Of a stretch of DNA of 64,000 nucleotides, positions 1 to 11,538 are shown piece by piece. The notes under the pieces are model-generated. The model saw nothing but the letters and a program-made list of their open reading frames with translations, had not been told where the DNA came from and did no database searches. The translations under genes were made by a program, and so were the position numbers. Location: NCBI GenBank assembly GCA_025330725.1, contig JAIWND010000004.1:1302001-1366000 (forward strand). The letters are read 5' to 3'. This DNA comes from Chlamydoabsidia padenii (taxonomy: Eukaryota; Mucoromycota; Mucoromycetes; Mucorales; Cunninghamellaceae). The number at the start of each line of letters is the position of its first letter. The first letter of the stretch is position 1.

Positions 1-28
1 TAATTAACACTGCTTGATTTGATTACAG

Positions 29-1057
29 GCTCCATTTATGGCAACCTTCAAGGTGGAAAAAGAAGTGGAAGATGCAGAAAAGATGCGGGAAGCTCTCATG
101 CGTGGTGAACAAGGTGCCGTCTACAAGCATACCATCCAAACTTGGCAAAGTGCTATCTTCAAGGTGGGCGACGATTGCCGTCAAGATGTTTTGGCGCTTC
201 AACTGATTGCTGTATTCAAGAACATCTTTACAAGTGTGGGCCTTGATCTTTATGTTTATCCTTACCGTGTGGTGGCTACCGCTCCAGGTAATGGTGTGAT
301 CGACGTCTTGCCCAACTCTATTTCTCGTGATCAACTTGGTCGTGAACGGGTGAACAGCTTGTATGATTACTTTGTGGCCAAATATGGTTCCCCTGACTCC
401 ATTGCTTTCCAACGCGCTCGCATGAACTTTGTGCAATCAGTGGCTGCCTACTCTTTGATCTCCTACCTTCTTCAATTCAAGGATCGACACAATGGTAATA
501 TCATGTTGGATGACGATGGCCATATCATTCACATTGGTAAGTTTCTCCATGGTACATACAAAACAACTTGTTGACTATTTTTTTTTTCTTCCGTTTGTCT
601 AGACTTTGGATTTATCTTTGACATTGCGCCCGGCGGTGGTATTCTTGAAAGCTCACCCTTCAAATTGACTGCGGAAATGATCCAGGTGATGGGTGGTGGA
701 TCTCAACAACAAGCATTCAAACACTTCTCTGAACTGATGATCAAATCTTACCTTGCCTGCCGACCTTATGCTGAACATATCATGCAATTAGTGACTCTCA
801 TGCTCGAATCTGGTCTTCCATGCTTTAAAGGGGAAACGATTAAGCGTATGCGATCTCGATTCCAAGTGGACAAGACTGAACGTCAAGCGTCGGACTTTAT
901 CATGATGCGTATCAAGGACTCGTTTGAAAATCAACGTACGGTGCTTTATGATTACTTCCAAAAGTTAACCAACGGTAAGGTTATATGCCAGAAAAAAAGA
1001 TCATACATTTAACTGACTAACTAACCTTCTTCTTCGCTTCTAGGTATTCCATATTAA
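29..1057 (+). CDS. STT4: Phosphatidylinositol 4-kinase type III alpha (Stt4-like), 3' end
   Basis: C-terminal 297 residues of a PI4-kinase that makes PI4P at the plasma membrane; the 5' part lies outside the window. Exons 29-536, 603-974 and 1044-1057 join in frame; the first begins right after an intron acceptor (TTACAG). The catalytic loop reads [20 protein letters not shown] and continues across the intron into the metal-binding DFGF. The N-lobe has [12 protein letters not shown], conserved in type III PI4Ks. The protein ends in NGIPY, a short aromatic C-terminus like that of other PI4K-alpha proteins, so the 14-nt last exon is credible. PI3K and TOR kinases are less likely because of the PI4K-specific loop. 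It converges on the ADP/ATP carrier gene. Confidence 0.93.
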
Positions 1058-1415
1058 ATTAGGGTAGTTATTTAAATCGTAGTGAAATATAGTCATTTAG
1101 TTTATAATAAAGACCATCAGTGTTATCAATATTATTATCATGCCCACATAAAGGACACACGTTTGCTCTGTACCACATCTTCTTGCTCCCGTATAATTCA
1201 GGCACCATTTTAAAACCAAGCCACACATTGATCCACCCCCTCCCAGACACAATCCATCATTGGTATACAAACACATCACAAGACATACACTTTTTTTTTT
1301 TAACTTGAACAAAATATCATTGTATTTTTATTATGGACTCCTAATATAAACATGTGTTAAAAAAAAAAACTACTGTGTTATCTATAAAAAAATGTTCCTA
1401 ATCTACTAAAACAAA
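1058..1415. other. Convergent 3' UTR region, STT4 / ADP-ATP carrier
   Basis: Gap between two stop codons. It holds AT-rich 3' UTR sequence with AATAAA-like signals facing both ways. Short frames here on both strands lack any recognisable domain and I do not call them. Confidence 0.6.
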
Positions 1416-2676
1416 CTAGTACTTCTTGCCGAAGACAGCGACTTGGAGGTAATCGTAACCACTATTGTTTGAAGATAAAAATAAAAAAGATGAGTATAAA
1501 GATGATCAAACTTACATAAAAGACACATCCCCACTTTTCTTTCTATTTACCTGAGCACACCAGCACCAGCAATGGCACGGAGAATGTTAGCACCAGCACC
1601 CTTGAACAAGGACTTGGTACCTTCCTTGGCAACGATTTCCTTGAAGGCGGCCAAAGAGGAGTCGTACTTGACGGCAGCACCAGAGGTCATCATCATACGT
1701 CTACGGACAGTATCGATAGGGTAAGAGGCTAGTATATAATAAAAAAGAAAAAAAGAAAAAGAAAAGGTAAGCCACCATTCCATTCAAGTCCCGATACTTT
1801 TTTTTCCCTATCCACTTACCAAGACCAGCACCAGTAGTAACAGCCCAACCCAACAAGAAGGAAGCCAAGAAGGAATCCTTGAGGTTTTCGGGGAGGACGG
1901 GCTTGATGGAATCGTACATACCGAAGTACAAACCTATGAAAAAAAGATAAAGAGGATGAGTATATTTTATAAAAAAAGATCAAGACCAATCCATTATACT
2001 TACCGCGGTAAACAATGATACCAACACAAGAGATGTTGAAACCACGGTAAAGACCAGCAATACCATCGGAAGCCAAAGTCTTACGGTAGACATCGACCAA
2101 ACCATTGAATTGACGTTCACCGGAACCCTTGGAGGACTTGGCATCGTTAGCAAGACGGGTACGGGCGTAATCCAAAGAGTAGACGAAGAAGAGAGAACAG
2201 GCACCAGCAGCACCACCGGAAGCCAAGTTACCAGCGAACCAAGCCCAGTAGCCATCCTTCTTCTTGTCCTTGTTGAACATACGCTTGAACTTGTCCTTGA
2301 AGGCAAAGTTCAAAGCTTGGGTAGGGAAGTAACGGATAACGTTGGCAGTGTTACCTCTCCACATGGAGACCAAACCTTCATCCTTGACAGTACGGTTGAA
2401 GCAGTCAACAATACCCTTGTAAGGAGAGTTAAGACGACCTTGCTTGATCATTTCATCTTGGTTTTGGACCAAAAGCTTGATACGTTCAATGGGAGCAGCA
2501 GCAGTCTTGGAGACGGCAGCGGAGACACCACCCATGAGGAAGTCCTATCATGTTCATCCAAAAAAAAAAAAGGAGATGAGTAATTGCATGTGTTGCATTC
2601 ATAACTATTTTTTCTTTTTTGTTGACAGTGGTATACTTACAATAGCAAACTTGTTTTGTTCAACGAAAGAGGACAT
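1416..2676 (-). CDS. AAC1: Mitochondrial ADP/ATP carrier
   Basis: Inner-membrane antiporter exchanging cytosolic ADP for matrix ATP. Five exons (2641-2676, 2004-2544, 1820-1933, 1551-1728, 1416-1461) encode 304 residues, normal for the family. Three mitochondrial-carrier repeats are visible, with PIERIK, LDYART and PIDTVRR as the Px[DE]xx[RK] signatures, and the ADP/ATP-carrier hallmark RRRMMM. The start at 2676 gives a short N-terminus with no presequence, as expected. The last exon ends in FGKKY. Codons are strongly biased (GGT, GCC, AAG, TCC), suggesting high expression. The ISA2 gene is divergent 874 bp away. The common GCGGGATTTGAAA promoter element is not within 300 bp of this start. 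Confidence 0.95.
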
Positions 2677-3550
2677 TTTTTTATATATGTGCCGGAGTGG
2701 GGTTAAGAGTAAAGGGAAAGGGAAAGAAAAGAAAAAGGAGGAAAAGCAAAGGGTGGAAAACTTTATATCCACTAAAAAAAATTTTTTTCGTCACATTTGA
2801 TTGGTCGGAGTCTTGTTTTTCTTTTCCATCAACCAGGGGTAGGCTCGAAAATAGCTTTTTCGATAGGGTGATACCCGACAGGCAGAAAGCTTCCTTTCCG
2901 TGTAGAAGCTGACGTCGAAGAAATCATTTCTTATCCCGCATCTCACCAATCAGACCATGTCCCCTAACGTTTGTCTTCTATCATACACATAGAAGCAACA
3001 TCATCATGGCTCTGGGATTTTAGGATCTCCATGAATTCAAATCCCGGCATCCTTCCGACATTAGGGAAAAAAAACAAACACGCCAGCATCAAATCCCTCC
3101 CCCTTGATTCGGCGTCTTTGGTAAGAAAGCCATCACGCATAAACAGTCTATCTGAGAGAAAGGTAAATGCACACGAGGGAACCGGGAACCCTTGGGAGGA
3201 AGGAAAAGTTTAATTTCAGGTGCGGAGACACTCGGGTATGAATTCTTGTTGACTAATTCGCCGCATAGGTCAAGTAGACTGTCTTGATCCCATCTTTCTC
3301 CCCTTCCCCCTTTTTTCTTCTTCTAACAACCATCTTGATTTATGAACAATCCTGCTTGGTCGATTTTTTGAGCCATGCCAAACGAATGAATACTACAGTA
3401 AAGAAAACGACCAATGGGAGGAAGGCGGAATTTGAAATTAGGACCACCCACAAAACGATTCTTTTTTCATTTTTCCTTCTCTCCCCTCTTCCTCCCTATC
3501 CTTTTTTTATTTTTTATTTTTTCTCGAACCGACTTACAGTGTCATATCTT
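2677..3550. other. Divergent intergenic region AAC / ISA2
   Basis: Two CCAAT-type boxes are visible (TGATTGGTC near 2800; CACCAATCAG near 2945), suited to the carrier promoter. A TTCAAATCCCGGC match starts near 3038 and the ISA2-proximal element is listed separately. Short open frames here have no domain and look random. Confidence 0.5.
3425..3437 (+). promoter_or_regulatory. GCGGAATTTGAAA promoter element (ISA2)
   Basis: Variant of the window-wide GCGGGATTTGAAA element, sense orientation, 114 bp before the ISA2 ATG and followed by a pyrimidine-rich leader. Function is inferred from recurrence alone. Confidence 0.5.
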
Positions 3551-4217
3551 ATGTTTCGATCAGCACTATCACGCCATTGTTTACCAAGATCTCTCTATTC
3601 ACCACTACTGGTACCAAGACCTTTGATTACCTCATACAATCAACGGCCACTTTTGTATCGTACTTATGGATCACATGCAATCGACGACAACAGCAGTAAT
3701 TTATGGAATGGTGCGATAGTCAAACAAGCTTCAAATGAATCTGGAATTAACATTACCGATAGGGCTTTAAAGGTAATATAACTTGATCAAGAGCATAGCA
3801 AATGTTGTGCCATGTTACTAATCTCTCTTCATGACTCAGCAACTGAAATACATTGCCGAACGAGACAACGACCCCAACCAACTATTGCGTGTCTTGGTAG
3901 ATTCAGGTGGCTGCCACGGATTCCAAAACAAGATGGAATTGACCAACACAACCGACGAAGATGACTTGTAAGTTGATGTGTCGACTTCTTATCAGTCATA
4001 AACTAACTTTTTGGTGTATGATAGTGTGTTTGAAAAGGACGGTGTACGAGTGGTGGTGGACGGTGTCTCTTTACAATATCTTCGGGGGTCCAACGTCGAC
4101 TTTGTGGAAGAATTGATTGGATCGACCTTCCAAGTGGTGGACAATCCAAACGCCAAACACTCTTGTGGTTGTAACATCTCTTTTGATATTGACTTGGATA
4201 TGATCACTCAAAACTAG
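3551..4217 (+). CDS. ISA2: Mitochondrial iron-sulfur cluster assembly protein (ISA2/IscA type)
   Basis: A-type Fe-S carrier acting late in mitochondrial [4Fe-4S] assembly. Exons 3551-3772, 3840-3967 and 4025-4217 give 180 residues. The first ~45 residues are rich in Arg, Ser, Leu and Tyr with almost no acidic residues, as in a mitochondrial presequence. The IscA fold follows, with GGCHGFQ (Cys about 99) and a C-terminal SCGC (Cys about 164 and 166), the three family ligands. The segment DDFVFEKDGVRVVVD is typical of ISCA2/Isa2 rather than Isa1. The DDF codon is completed across the second intron. Confidence 0.9.
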
Positions 4218-4759
4218 TTATAGTATTTATTCCCCACATAAATTAGAACCTCCCCCCCTTTTTTTATATATACTCTGTATTCCACTTTTTAATTAATAAT
4301 AAAAATCTCTTTTTATATTGCTCTAAGACCTTTGACCAATGAACCCAAGTCTTATTTTCATATAATGTTGTCCCATCCCTTCAAGTTACACTTTGTTATA
4401 CAGTACAGTATCTATACATAATTCACTCTATGAATACATTTCATACAATGTATGATACCATCAAAGCGAACTTTCCTTACCTTTTTGGGCAGATGAATAC
4501 TCGAAATTTGCCATCCCGCCCAACGAAGACCCTGATAAAATTTGAACAGCATCTTTTCAATACGTTATACAGTTTCTCTAAACAAAATGATCCAACGACA
4601 TTTATTTTGTACCAATGATTAAATTAATGGTGTATACATTAGAGTGTCCTTGTTTAGACAAATGAACAATTTTTAATCGGTGGTTCCGTTTCGGCAGCTG
4701 CTTACCAAATGGCAACATTTTAAACGCCAGCCCCAGCATGATTTACATCAATCTACGGG
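4218..4759. other. Intergenic, no gene seen
   Basis: ISA2 3' flank with AATAATAAAAATC-type polyadenylation signals. A frame at 4430-4618 has no domain and lies next to repeat sequence, so I treat it as chance. Confidence 0.4.
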
Positions 4760-5400
4760 AAATGCCAGGCGCACGGGGGCTTGGAATAGCACTACTCACC
4801 CAATTGTTAACAGATGCTAATGATTAAAGTGGTGATCTGGACATCACAGCCTATTTCCAACAAAGTTTACATAATGGCCATTGTACCAACTACCTTTCAT
4901 GGAGCAATATAGCTTCAAGATCGTTTCAACCTGACTATTGTGAAATTGGACAGACGGGACCAAACTTATTTTCAAAACCCGCTTACCCTCACCTTGAATC
5001 TTGGGAGAGTTCTACTGCCTTAATGGACAAGTGATGCTAATGACAAAAGTGACCATTTGCATTCCTTAGCCTATTTCCAACAAAGTTTAATAATGACCAA
5101 TGTACCAAGTCCCTTGTATGGAGCAATATAGCCTTAAGATCGTTTTACCCTGACTTTTGTAGAATGAAAATGGACAGACGAGACCAAACTTCAATTCATT
5201 TTCAGATCCCGCCTGCCTCTGCTAAGATTTGGAAAAGCACTACTCGCTCCAATTGTAAACGGATACTAATGAGTAAAGTGGCGATGTGAACACTATAGCA
5301 TATTTCCAACATAAGTAACCGCAAAAGCTAAGCTCCAAGACTCTTATGTCGGTCAGTCCAGACTTGCGATGACTTTTACCTGTACTTTGTAAGAAAAAAA
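4760..5400 (+). repeat. Dispersed repeat family R, three tandem units (~220-230 bp)
   Basis: Units recur around CTATTTCCAACAAAGTTTA (4851, 5071, and a diverged third near 5299), followed by a segment reading AATGGCCATTGTACCA and then ATGGAGCAATATAGC and AAGATCGTTT. Unit spacing is 220 and about 229 bp. Related copies are at 25.8-26.0 kb (same strand) and at 37.7-38.4 and 9.3-9.5 kb (opposite strand). No open frame is conserved among copies, so it looks like a non-coding mobile or satellite-like repeat. Each unit contains a CAAAACCCGC or CAGATCCCGC segment resembling the gene promoter element. Confidence 0.75.
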
Positions 5401-5934
5401 AGGACGAAGTAACAAAACCATATAGCTGTCAGGTAATTTTGGTTGCACGGGCACAAAAAAAAAGCATGAATTTTACATGATTCATCATGTATATAGGTGT
5501 TATCTATCGTGATACATAAATCATTCATGATAGAAACACCTTTATTGATAAACGCATTTATATTGACCAGCAAACATATGATAAAACAAGACTTTATTGA
5601 CATTAAGATTCAATATAACACTATGTCTACAATAAAACTAATCTACCACTATTGTTATCCACAAGATATCATATTTTGATCTTGCTGGACCAATGATTGG
5701 TTTGCCATTCATATATATCCCCAGTTGCAATCAAGAGATGTACCATCATCGTACTTGACCACCCAACCCACCCTTAATGTCCACCGCGTTTGCGATAGCA
5801 TTATTATTCTTTTCAACCAAAGCCTACTGCACTCCATTCAGAGAATGTCGTCCTATTTCCCAGTTTGTTGTATCAGACAAAAAAGAGATTCGTCCAGGAT
5901 CAATTGGTAGGTATTGATTCTACATCAACTTGAA
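5401..5934. other. Intergenic, no gene seen
   Basis: AT-rich sequence between repeats. Short frames on both strands carry no domain and no credible splice structure. Confidence 0.35.
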
Positions 5935-6160
5935 TTGAAAAGTATTAGTATTAGAGTCTTGGGTAAGGTGATTGTCCAAGAAGAAAGATACAGTATACAT
6001 TACTACCACTTTCTCTTTGTACCTTTCATTTACCTTTGCCGTGTTGATCCTGTTTGGATATCTTCCAAGAGAGCCCATTACTACCACAGTCAGTTGCTTC
6101 GTCACCTCTTTTTGTTTATCTTCATCATTCAATCGTTACAACAAATGGGAGTTCCTTGTT
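5935..6160 (+). repeat. Repeat pair S, copy 1
   Basis: About 150-200 bp resembling the reverse complement of 24440-24680: both have AGTATTAGTATnAG, GTCCAAGAAGAAAGA or ATCCAAGAAGAAAGA, then ACTTTCTCTTTGTACC-like sequence and TTACCTTTGCCnnGT. In one frame both copies can encode QEER-S--Y--FLFVP followed by YLC-V. It may be a fragment of an old duplicated gene or mobile element. Confidence 0.45.
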
Positions 6161-6546
6161 GAAGAGGACCAAGTTGAATGTCTTTGGAATGTAAATTCAA
6201 AGAAGAAGGAAATGCTTTTTCGCCAAGTTGTTAAAATCCCGCCACATTGCCAACTATGAAAACGCGATTTCTAAAATTCCTTTTCTTTCCTTCTCTTTCC
6301 TCTTCTTTTTTTAAACTCCACTATACAAAAACCTCCCCTTTAAACAAACTTTCTCCAAGAAGCTGTGCTTGACAGACAAGCTGTCCCCCGCACTCATTCC
6401 TATTGCTGGCCATGATTACAAGATGGATTAATTAACACACAAAAGTAATCAATGAATCACCTAATGGCTGTCTATATGAAAAACCTGTTTTCTGGTGGAT
6501 GTAATCTCATGGCTTCCTCCCTCTTATTGAGATTCTCGTCATAAAG
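6161..6546. other. Leader of the exon-intron array, no gene seen
   Basis: Contains an AAAATCCCGCC element-like match near 6234 followed by a pyrimidine-rich tract and CACTATACAAAAACCTCCCC, resembling the promoter layout of real genes here. It may be the promoter of the transcribed array that follows; this is inference. Confidence 0.3.
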
Positions 6547-8216
6547 GTAAGTCAATGCATCTTGAATGATACACTGCCAAAGTTGTCACTGTTTTATACT
6601 CTAACTGAATTGTTAATTATTTACACTAGGTTTATGCTCCCTCTTTGCCTCTGATATGTGAAGTCTCCTGTTAGTAGTCAAATGGATAAGTTGGCAGATT
6701 TTGCGAGGCGGCTACCTTTGTGTAGAATAGTGATTAGGCCCAGTCTTTTTACCGTGGCAGGACGTAGGCGACATCGTGTCCTGTTCCACACCTGGATCTG
6801 CTAACGAATGGGTTGTGCTGGTAAAACAGGATGTCTGGTATGTTGAGGCATTATTGTGGATCTACCTATTCTCGGGCATGTTGCACTAGCCACCAGTTAT
6901 GGCGCTCCATTTGATTCTTGGGGATGAATCATGATGTACAATGTTTATGGGTACTTTATTGTAAGTAAAGAAGAAAAAAAAACATTAAAAGACAATGTTA
7001 CTAATCACACTTCTTGTTCTTATTGCAGGTTTGTCTTCCGGTATTGTTACTTGCCTTCGATGTTTATTGTCACTTGTTGTGTATGATCTCTCTCTGTCCC
7101 TGATATGTGAAGTCTCCTGTTAGTAATCAAATGGATAAGTTGGCAGATTTTGCGAGGCGGCTACCTTTGTGTAGAATAGTGATTAGGCCTAGCCTTTTTG
7201 CCGTGGCAGGACGTAGGCGACATCGTGTCTTGTTCCAAACCTGGATCTGCTAGCGAATGGGTTGTGCTGGTAAAGCGGGATGTCTGGTATGTTGAAGCAT
7301 TAATGTGGATCTACCTATTCTCGGGCATGTTGCACTAGCCACCAGTTACGGCGCTCCATTTGATTCTTGGAGATGGATCATGATGTGTAATGTTTATGGG
7401 AACGTTATTGTAAGTAAGGAAAAAAAAACATGAAAAGACAATGTTACTAATCACACTTCTTGTTCTTATTGTAGGTTTGTCTTCATGTATTATGGTTGGG
7501 CGTTCTTCCTTGATTGTTTTATCTGGTGTTTCGTGGTCTCTCTTTGCTTTTGGTACAAAGTAAGTAAAGAAGAAGAAAACAACATGAAAAGACAATGTTA
7601 CTAATCATTCTTCTTGCTCTTATTGTAGGTTTGTCTTCATTTATTGTTACTTGTCTTCCATGTTTAATGTCTCTTGTGGTGTGTGAACTCTCTCTCTGTC
7701 CCTGATATGTGAAGTCTCCTGTTAGCAATCAAATGGATAAGTTGGCAGATTTTGCGAGGCGGCTACCTTTGTGTAGAATAGTGATTAGGCTTAGCCTTTT
7801 TGCCGTGGCAGGACGTAGGCGACATCGTGTCTTGTTCCAAACCTGGATCTGCTAGCGAATGGGTTGTGCTGGTAAAGCGGGATGTCTGGTATGTTGAAGC
7901 ATTAATGTGGATCTACCTATTCTCGGGCATGTTGCACTAGCCACCAGTTACGGCGCTCCATTTGATTCTTGGAGATGGATCATGATGTACAATATTTATG
8001 GGTACTTTATTGTAAGTAAAGAAAAAAAAACATGAAAAGACAATGTTACTAATCACACTTCTTGTTCTTATTGTAGGTTTGTCTTCATTCGTTATGGTTT
8101 GGCTTTATTCCTTGATTGTTGTCTCTGGTGTTTCGTGGTCTCTCTTTGATTCTGGTACGAAGTAAGAAAAAAACAAGAAAAGTCAAGATTATTAATTACA
8201 TTTCTTCTGGTTGTAG
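6547..8216 (+). repeat. Tandemly duplicated exon-intron array
   Basis: A ~280-bp core (starting TGATATGTGAAGTCTCCTGT) occurs at about 6652, 7101 and 7703. The last two copies are almost identical; the first differs by a few percent. Six intron-like segments punctuate the array: 6547-6629, 6961-7028, 7410-7474, 7560-7628, 8012-8076 and 8162-8216. Each has a GTAAGT or GTAAGA donor and a (C/T)AG acceptor, and the four central ones carry ACTAAT branch-like sites. Segments between them alternate ~381, 85, ~383 and 85 nt, so a 602-bp double exon was duplicated. Downstream exons begin GTTTGTCTTC or close to it. No long frame crosses the array. It runs into a gag-like frame at 8.26 kb. Confidence 0.7.
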
Positions 8217-8256
8217 GTTTTGTCTTTCTGTTGGTTGTTTCATACTTGGTTTATTT

Positions 8257-8631
8257 AATACGGCAAGGAACGGCGTGAATGACAAGATCTTCTCCAACGC
8301 CTACTTGGAACGACGACAACGGACTAGATTTCCAACTTTTGCAACGAAAGCACAGCAATGGATGGCAAGATACGAATCTCTGGCGGAATTCTTTGCCTAC
8401 ACTCCTGTGGAAATTGTGAAAAAACTACAAGCTGTGTTGGAAGGTCAAGCTTTTAGTTGGTATACTCGGCTACAATGTACTACCAAGAAGGACTGTGTGG
8501 TACTGAATGGCAAATTCTTACATCAATATAATGAAGACTCATATCCTGTTATGGCGGCTGTTGACGAACTCAAGTTAATCAAGCAAGAAAAAATGGCAAT
8601 TGGTGAACTGGCTTTTACATTATTACAGTAG
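8257..8631 (+). pseudogene. Truncated retrotransposon gag-like fragment
   Basis: About 125 codons resemble the retrotrans_gag region of LTR elements: WMARYESLAEFF, VKKLQAVLEGQAFSWY (the typical hydrophobic...W[YF] segment), then LNGKFLHQYNED and VDELKLIKQEKM. The frame stops right after IGELAFTLLQ. No zinc knuckle, protease or reverse transcriptase follows, and no LTRs are visible. The preceding intron-like segment ends at 8216, so the fragment may be the last exon of the array transcript. It is probably a relic; co-option cannot be excluded. Confidence 0.6.
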
Positions 8632-9189
8632 TGTTAATTATATTGTCATATTGTGTTGGTTATTATCCCTTATCTCCCCATAGACCTTCTATTATAAATA
8701 TCTACATAATCTTATTAAATCAACTACTTATCTTATTCACTACCCTTTGCTGTCTTATAACTTGACAGGGCTACTGAACTTTTGACGTACAGTTAATTGC
8801 CCAATTACATTATACGGTTTTTGCTGGACTTCCCATTCCCATATATGGATTTGAAAGGGGGCGGTTTTTTGATAAATATGTACAATAACCTTGATGCATC
8901 TACATGTCTTCACTCCATCTGCATATCTTGATTTTATCTATATGTCTTCTATTCATCTATATGTATTGTTGTATATATAAATGCCTTTTTTTCTTATCTG
9001 GGTGTCCTTTTATTAATTTATATGTGTACTATATGTGTTTCTTCTGTCTATATGTATTGCTACCATCTTTACCGCCTGCATCGACCTGTATTGCAATGTA
9101 TCGGTCGGTGTCACCATTGTTTAAATGTACGCCTTTGTGGCACCAGTATCGGATCTATATAAATTTCAACATTGCGGTATTGACCTGTA
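8632..9189. other. Intergenic, low-complexity pyrimidine-rich DNA
   Basis: Degenerate repeats of TCTATATGTCTTC/TCTATATGTATTG type between about 8900 and 9070. The frame at 8904-9200 reads through this repeat and is not a gene. Confidence 0.45.
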
Positions 9190-9545
9190 GCCACCCATAA
9201 TCACTATATCCATCTATATAGATAAAAGTCGATTTGGGATGGCAAAAAGGTATCGAGGTCGCGCATGAATTTCGGGATATGAAAGAATATTTGTCTGGTT
9301 CCTCTTCGTACTTTCTCTTTCTTTTTCTTACAAATGACAGGTAAAAGCCAGTGCAAGCATAAACATACTGATACAAGAGTCTTGGAGCTTGGCTTTTGCT
9401 GTAAAGTATGTTGGAAATATGCTATAGTGTCCACATCACCACTTTAATCATTAGCATCTGTTCACTATTAAGCCAGTAGAGCTCCTCCCGAATACGACTA
9501 GGGAATAAAGGGAGGGCGGAGTTTACAACTGGTTGCTTCTCTGTG
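9190..9545 (-). repeat. Repeat family R, inverted diverged copy
   Basis: Read on the minus strand, 9500-9330 matches 5230-5400, including TATGTTGGAAATATGCTATAGTG and TAAGAGTCTTGGAGCTTnGC-like blocks written in reverse. The adjoining 9240-9196 matches 25675-25710 (CTATATAGATGGATATAGTG). The copy is therefore a mosaic of two modules found next to each other elsewhere in the window. Confidence 0.6.
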
Positions 9546-10052
9546 AATCTTCTTCCCACTTGCAAAAGGATTCCCAAATTGGAAGTCGGAATGTAAAAAT
9601 AAAAGTCGCCCTTGTATATACCGAAGTAAGATCACAAAAGACAAAAGTTACACTTGTAAAGTGTTTGTTCGACACAGGTTTTTGGTAATGATGGAGAACC
9701 TCCAATAAGATTATGTCTGTGATATTACTTTTTATTATAAATTATATTGGGTCAAGTTTTACAGACAAAAAGCTATACTAGAGATCACTATACTAGAAGT
9801 TAATGAGGGCGAGGATGATCACATTGTACCATATAGAATCCATTGTAGAGTTGAAAGTAAACTATAATAAACAGTTTGTTTTGCATGCTTGTTGTTGTGA
9901 TCAGCCCATTTCCATATCTTGATACAAAAGATTCATCCGTCCCGAGGCGATCAATTCCATCCAGGCATTTATGCCGCCATTTGATACTCTGGTTACTAGT
10001 ATTTCTTGTTGATAATTACGGCAGACTATTACACAATTGTTAAAATCGTCTG

Positions 10053-10054
<2 letters not shown>

Positions 10055-10127
<73 letters not shown>
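10055..10127. repeat. Poly-T tract, 73 nt
   Basis: Uninterrupted run of 73 T. It produces an artificial polyphenylalanine frame. The length is likely unstable in vivo and in sequencing. Confidence 0.9.
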
Positions 10128-11515
10128 CCGAGACACATACTCATTTTTACCCTGATTCACAAGGCACTTTTCTTGTCGTTAAGTCCAGCATTTTAATCTA
10201 CAGTTGGTGTCCTTTTTCAGTCGTAGGTATTGTTGTATCGTGATCATGTTGTCGCTTTTTAAGAGATTGTGGCAGCCAAGACCACAACAACGCAACATCA
10301 AGCTTTTTAGTAACAGAGCCCATAAGTTCCAGTAAGAGTAAACAAGTAGAATTATTAAGACTTAGTGCTGAATCGATTCGAAGGTACGAGGTTTTCTTTT
10401 CTTGAATGCCGTCGAACCGAGTTGAGAATCCAGCCTTTTTATTTCGACCTAAAACCAGAAGGAGGAGACACTGTAACGAGGATGATGGACAAGAGATGTT
10501 GTTGTTTTATCTTGAATGGACTTGTTTGTTAATCCACACATATTTTCAGTGAGTTCCATCATTTAGTTTCTTGTTATAATGAGTGGCGTTTCCTAAATAT
10601 CAAATTAGTATGCATGCAATTAGCTTTATGTAGTATCTATTACCATTCATCAATTGAGAGTGTTCATTTTTGGATGAGCAAGGTTGTCAAGAAGAGAAAA
10701 GAGAGAGAGGAGATACAGGAAAAAAAAAAAAAAAAAAGATCCCTTCAAAATTGGCGGGATTTCAAATGTCGTTCTTTTCAAAAATGCAGCTCCTCCCCCA
10801 AAAAGACTTTAAATTCCAGGTAGCATAACATAGAATACAACTTACATTAAATTTTATTGATGGTTTTACCAAAAGATTGCGTGCAGAAGAAGAGAGAGAA
10901 ATAAGCGATCATCATTGTTCATTTCAAAACCAAGATCGTCTTCAATTCGTCTGTTACACATCCGGTTCCGATTATCTCGGAAGGTAACCGTCTTTGTAAC
11001 TATCCTGATTAACAACAAACAAGTAATAGACGTTTAAACTAGAATGTTTATCTATGAAAACAAAGGGGTTTAACAAAAATAGAGATTTTCTTTTTACTGC
11101 AGTAATGCTGAAACAGAAGCACAAAGCATAAGCAAAACGTCTTCTTAACTAGGAAATCGAGTGAAGGGGGAAACTGCAACGCCCGCCCCCTTTGACTCCT
11201 CTCTGATTTAAATAATGGGTATGATAGAATATGTATGATAAAAAGAGGATGTTTATTCCGATGACATGAGTAAGAGAGAGAGAGAGAGGGTGATGATTGT
11301 GTCTTTTAGATAGAGACATGTTATAAAAAGTGAGAAGAATGATGAGGGAGAGGCAGTAATCATGGTAATATAATAATCATTGTTTTTCTATATAGGGTAC
11401 CAATAAAAAAAGCATAACAAAAAGAAAACATAGTATAAAAGACATACATATAAGTAAAAAGCATAAGTGAAAGTTCAAAAAAAAAAAAAAAAAAAAAGTA
11501 TGGGGTAGAGGAGGA

Positions 11516-11528
11516 GCGGGATTTGAAA
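11516..11528 (+). promoter_or_regulatory. Exact GCGGGATTTGAAA element, just beyond the Zn2Cys6 stop codon
   Basis: Perfect match to the recurring element but at the 3' side of the neighbouring gene, with no start codon assigned downstream on either strand. It may mark an antisense or unannotated transcript. Confidence 0.3.
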
Positions 11529-11538
11529 ATGATCGAGG

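Larger units (their letters stand above)
9546..11538. other. Gene-poor interval with homopolymers, no supported gene
   Basis: Contains the 73-nt T run, an A run near 10720 and a GA-rich tract near 11275. Element-like sequences are at 10754-10766 (GCGGGATTTCAAA) and 11516-11528 (exact GCGGGATTTGAAA), but I could not attach a gene to either. A short ATG frame at 10246 needs a 34-nt intron and was rejected. Confidence 0.4.

Noticed and set aside
2110..2583. 157-codon plus-strand frame over the ADP/ATP carrier
   Set aside because: Antisense to a conserved exon; it follows the carrier codons and has no independent motif.
10037..10243. Polyphenylalanine open frame
   Set aside because: Created by the 73-nt T run; no coding signal outside it.
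10246..10440. ATG frame MLSLFKRLWQPRPQQRNIKL resembling a mitochondrial presequence
   Set aside because: It reaches a GTAAGA donor, but the only usable acceptor leaves a 34-nt intron, shorter than any other here, and the product would end after about 41 residues.
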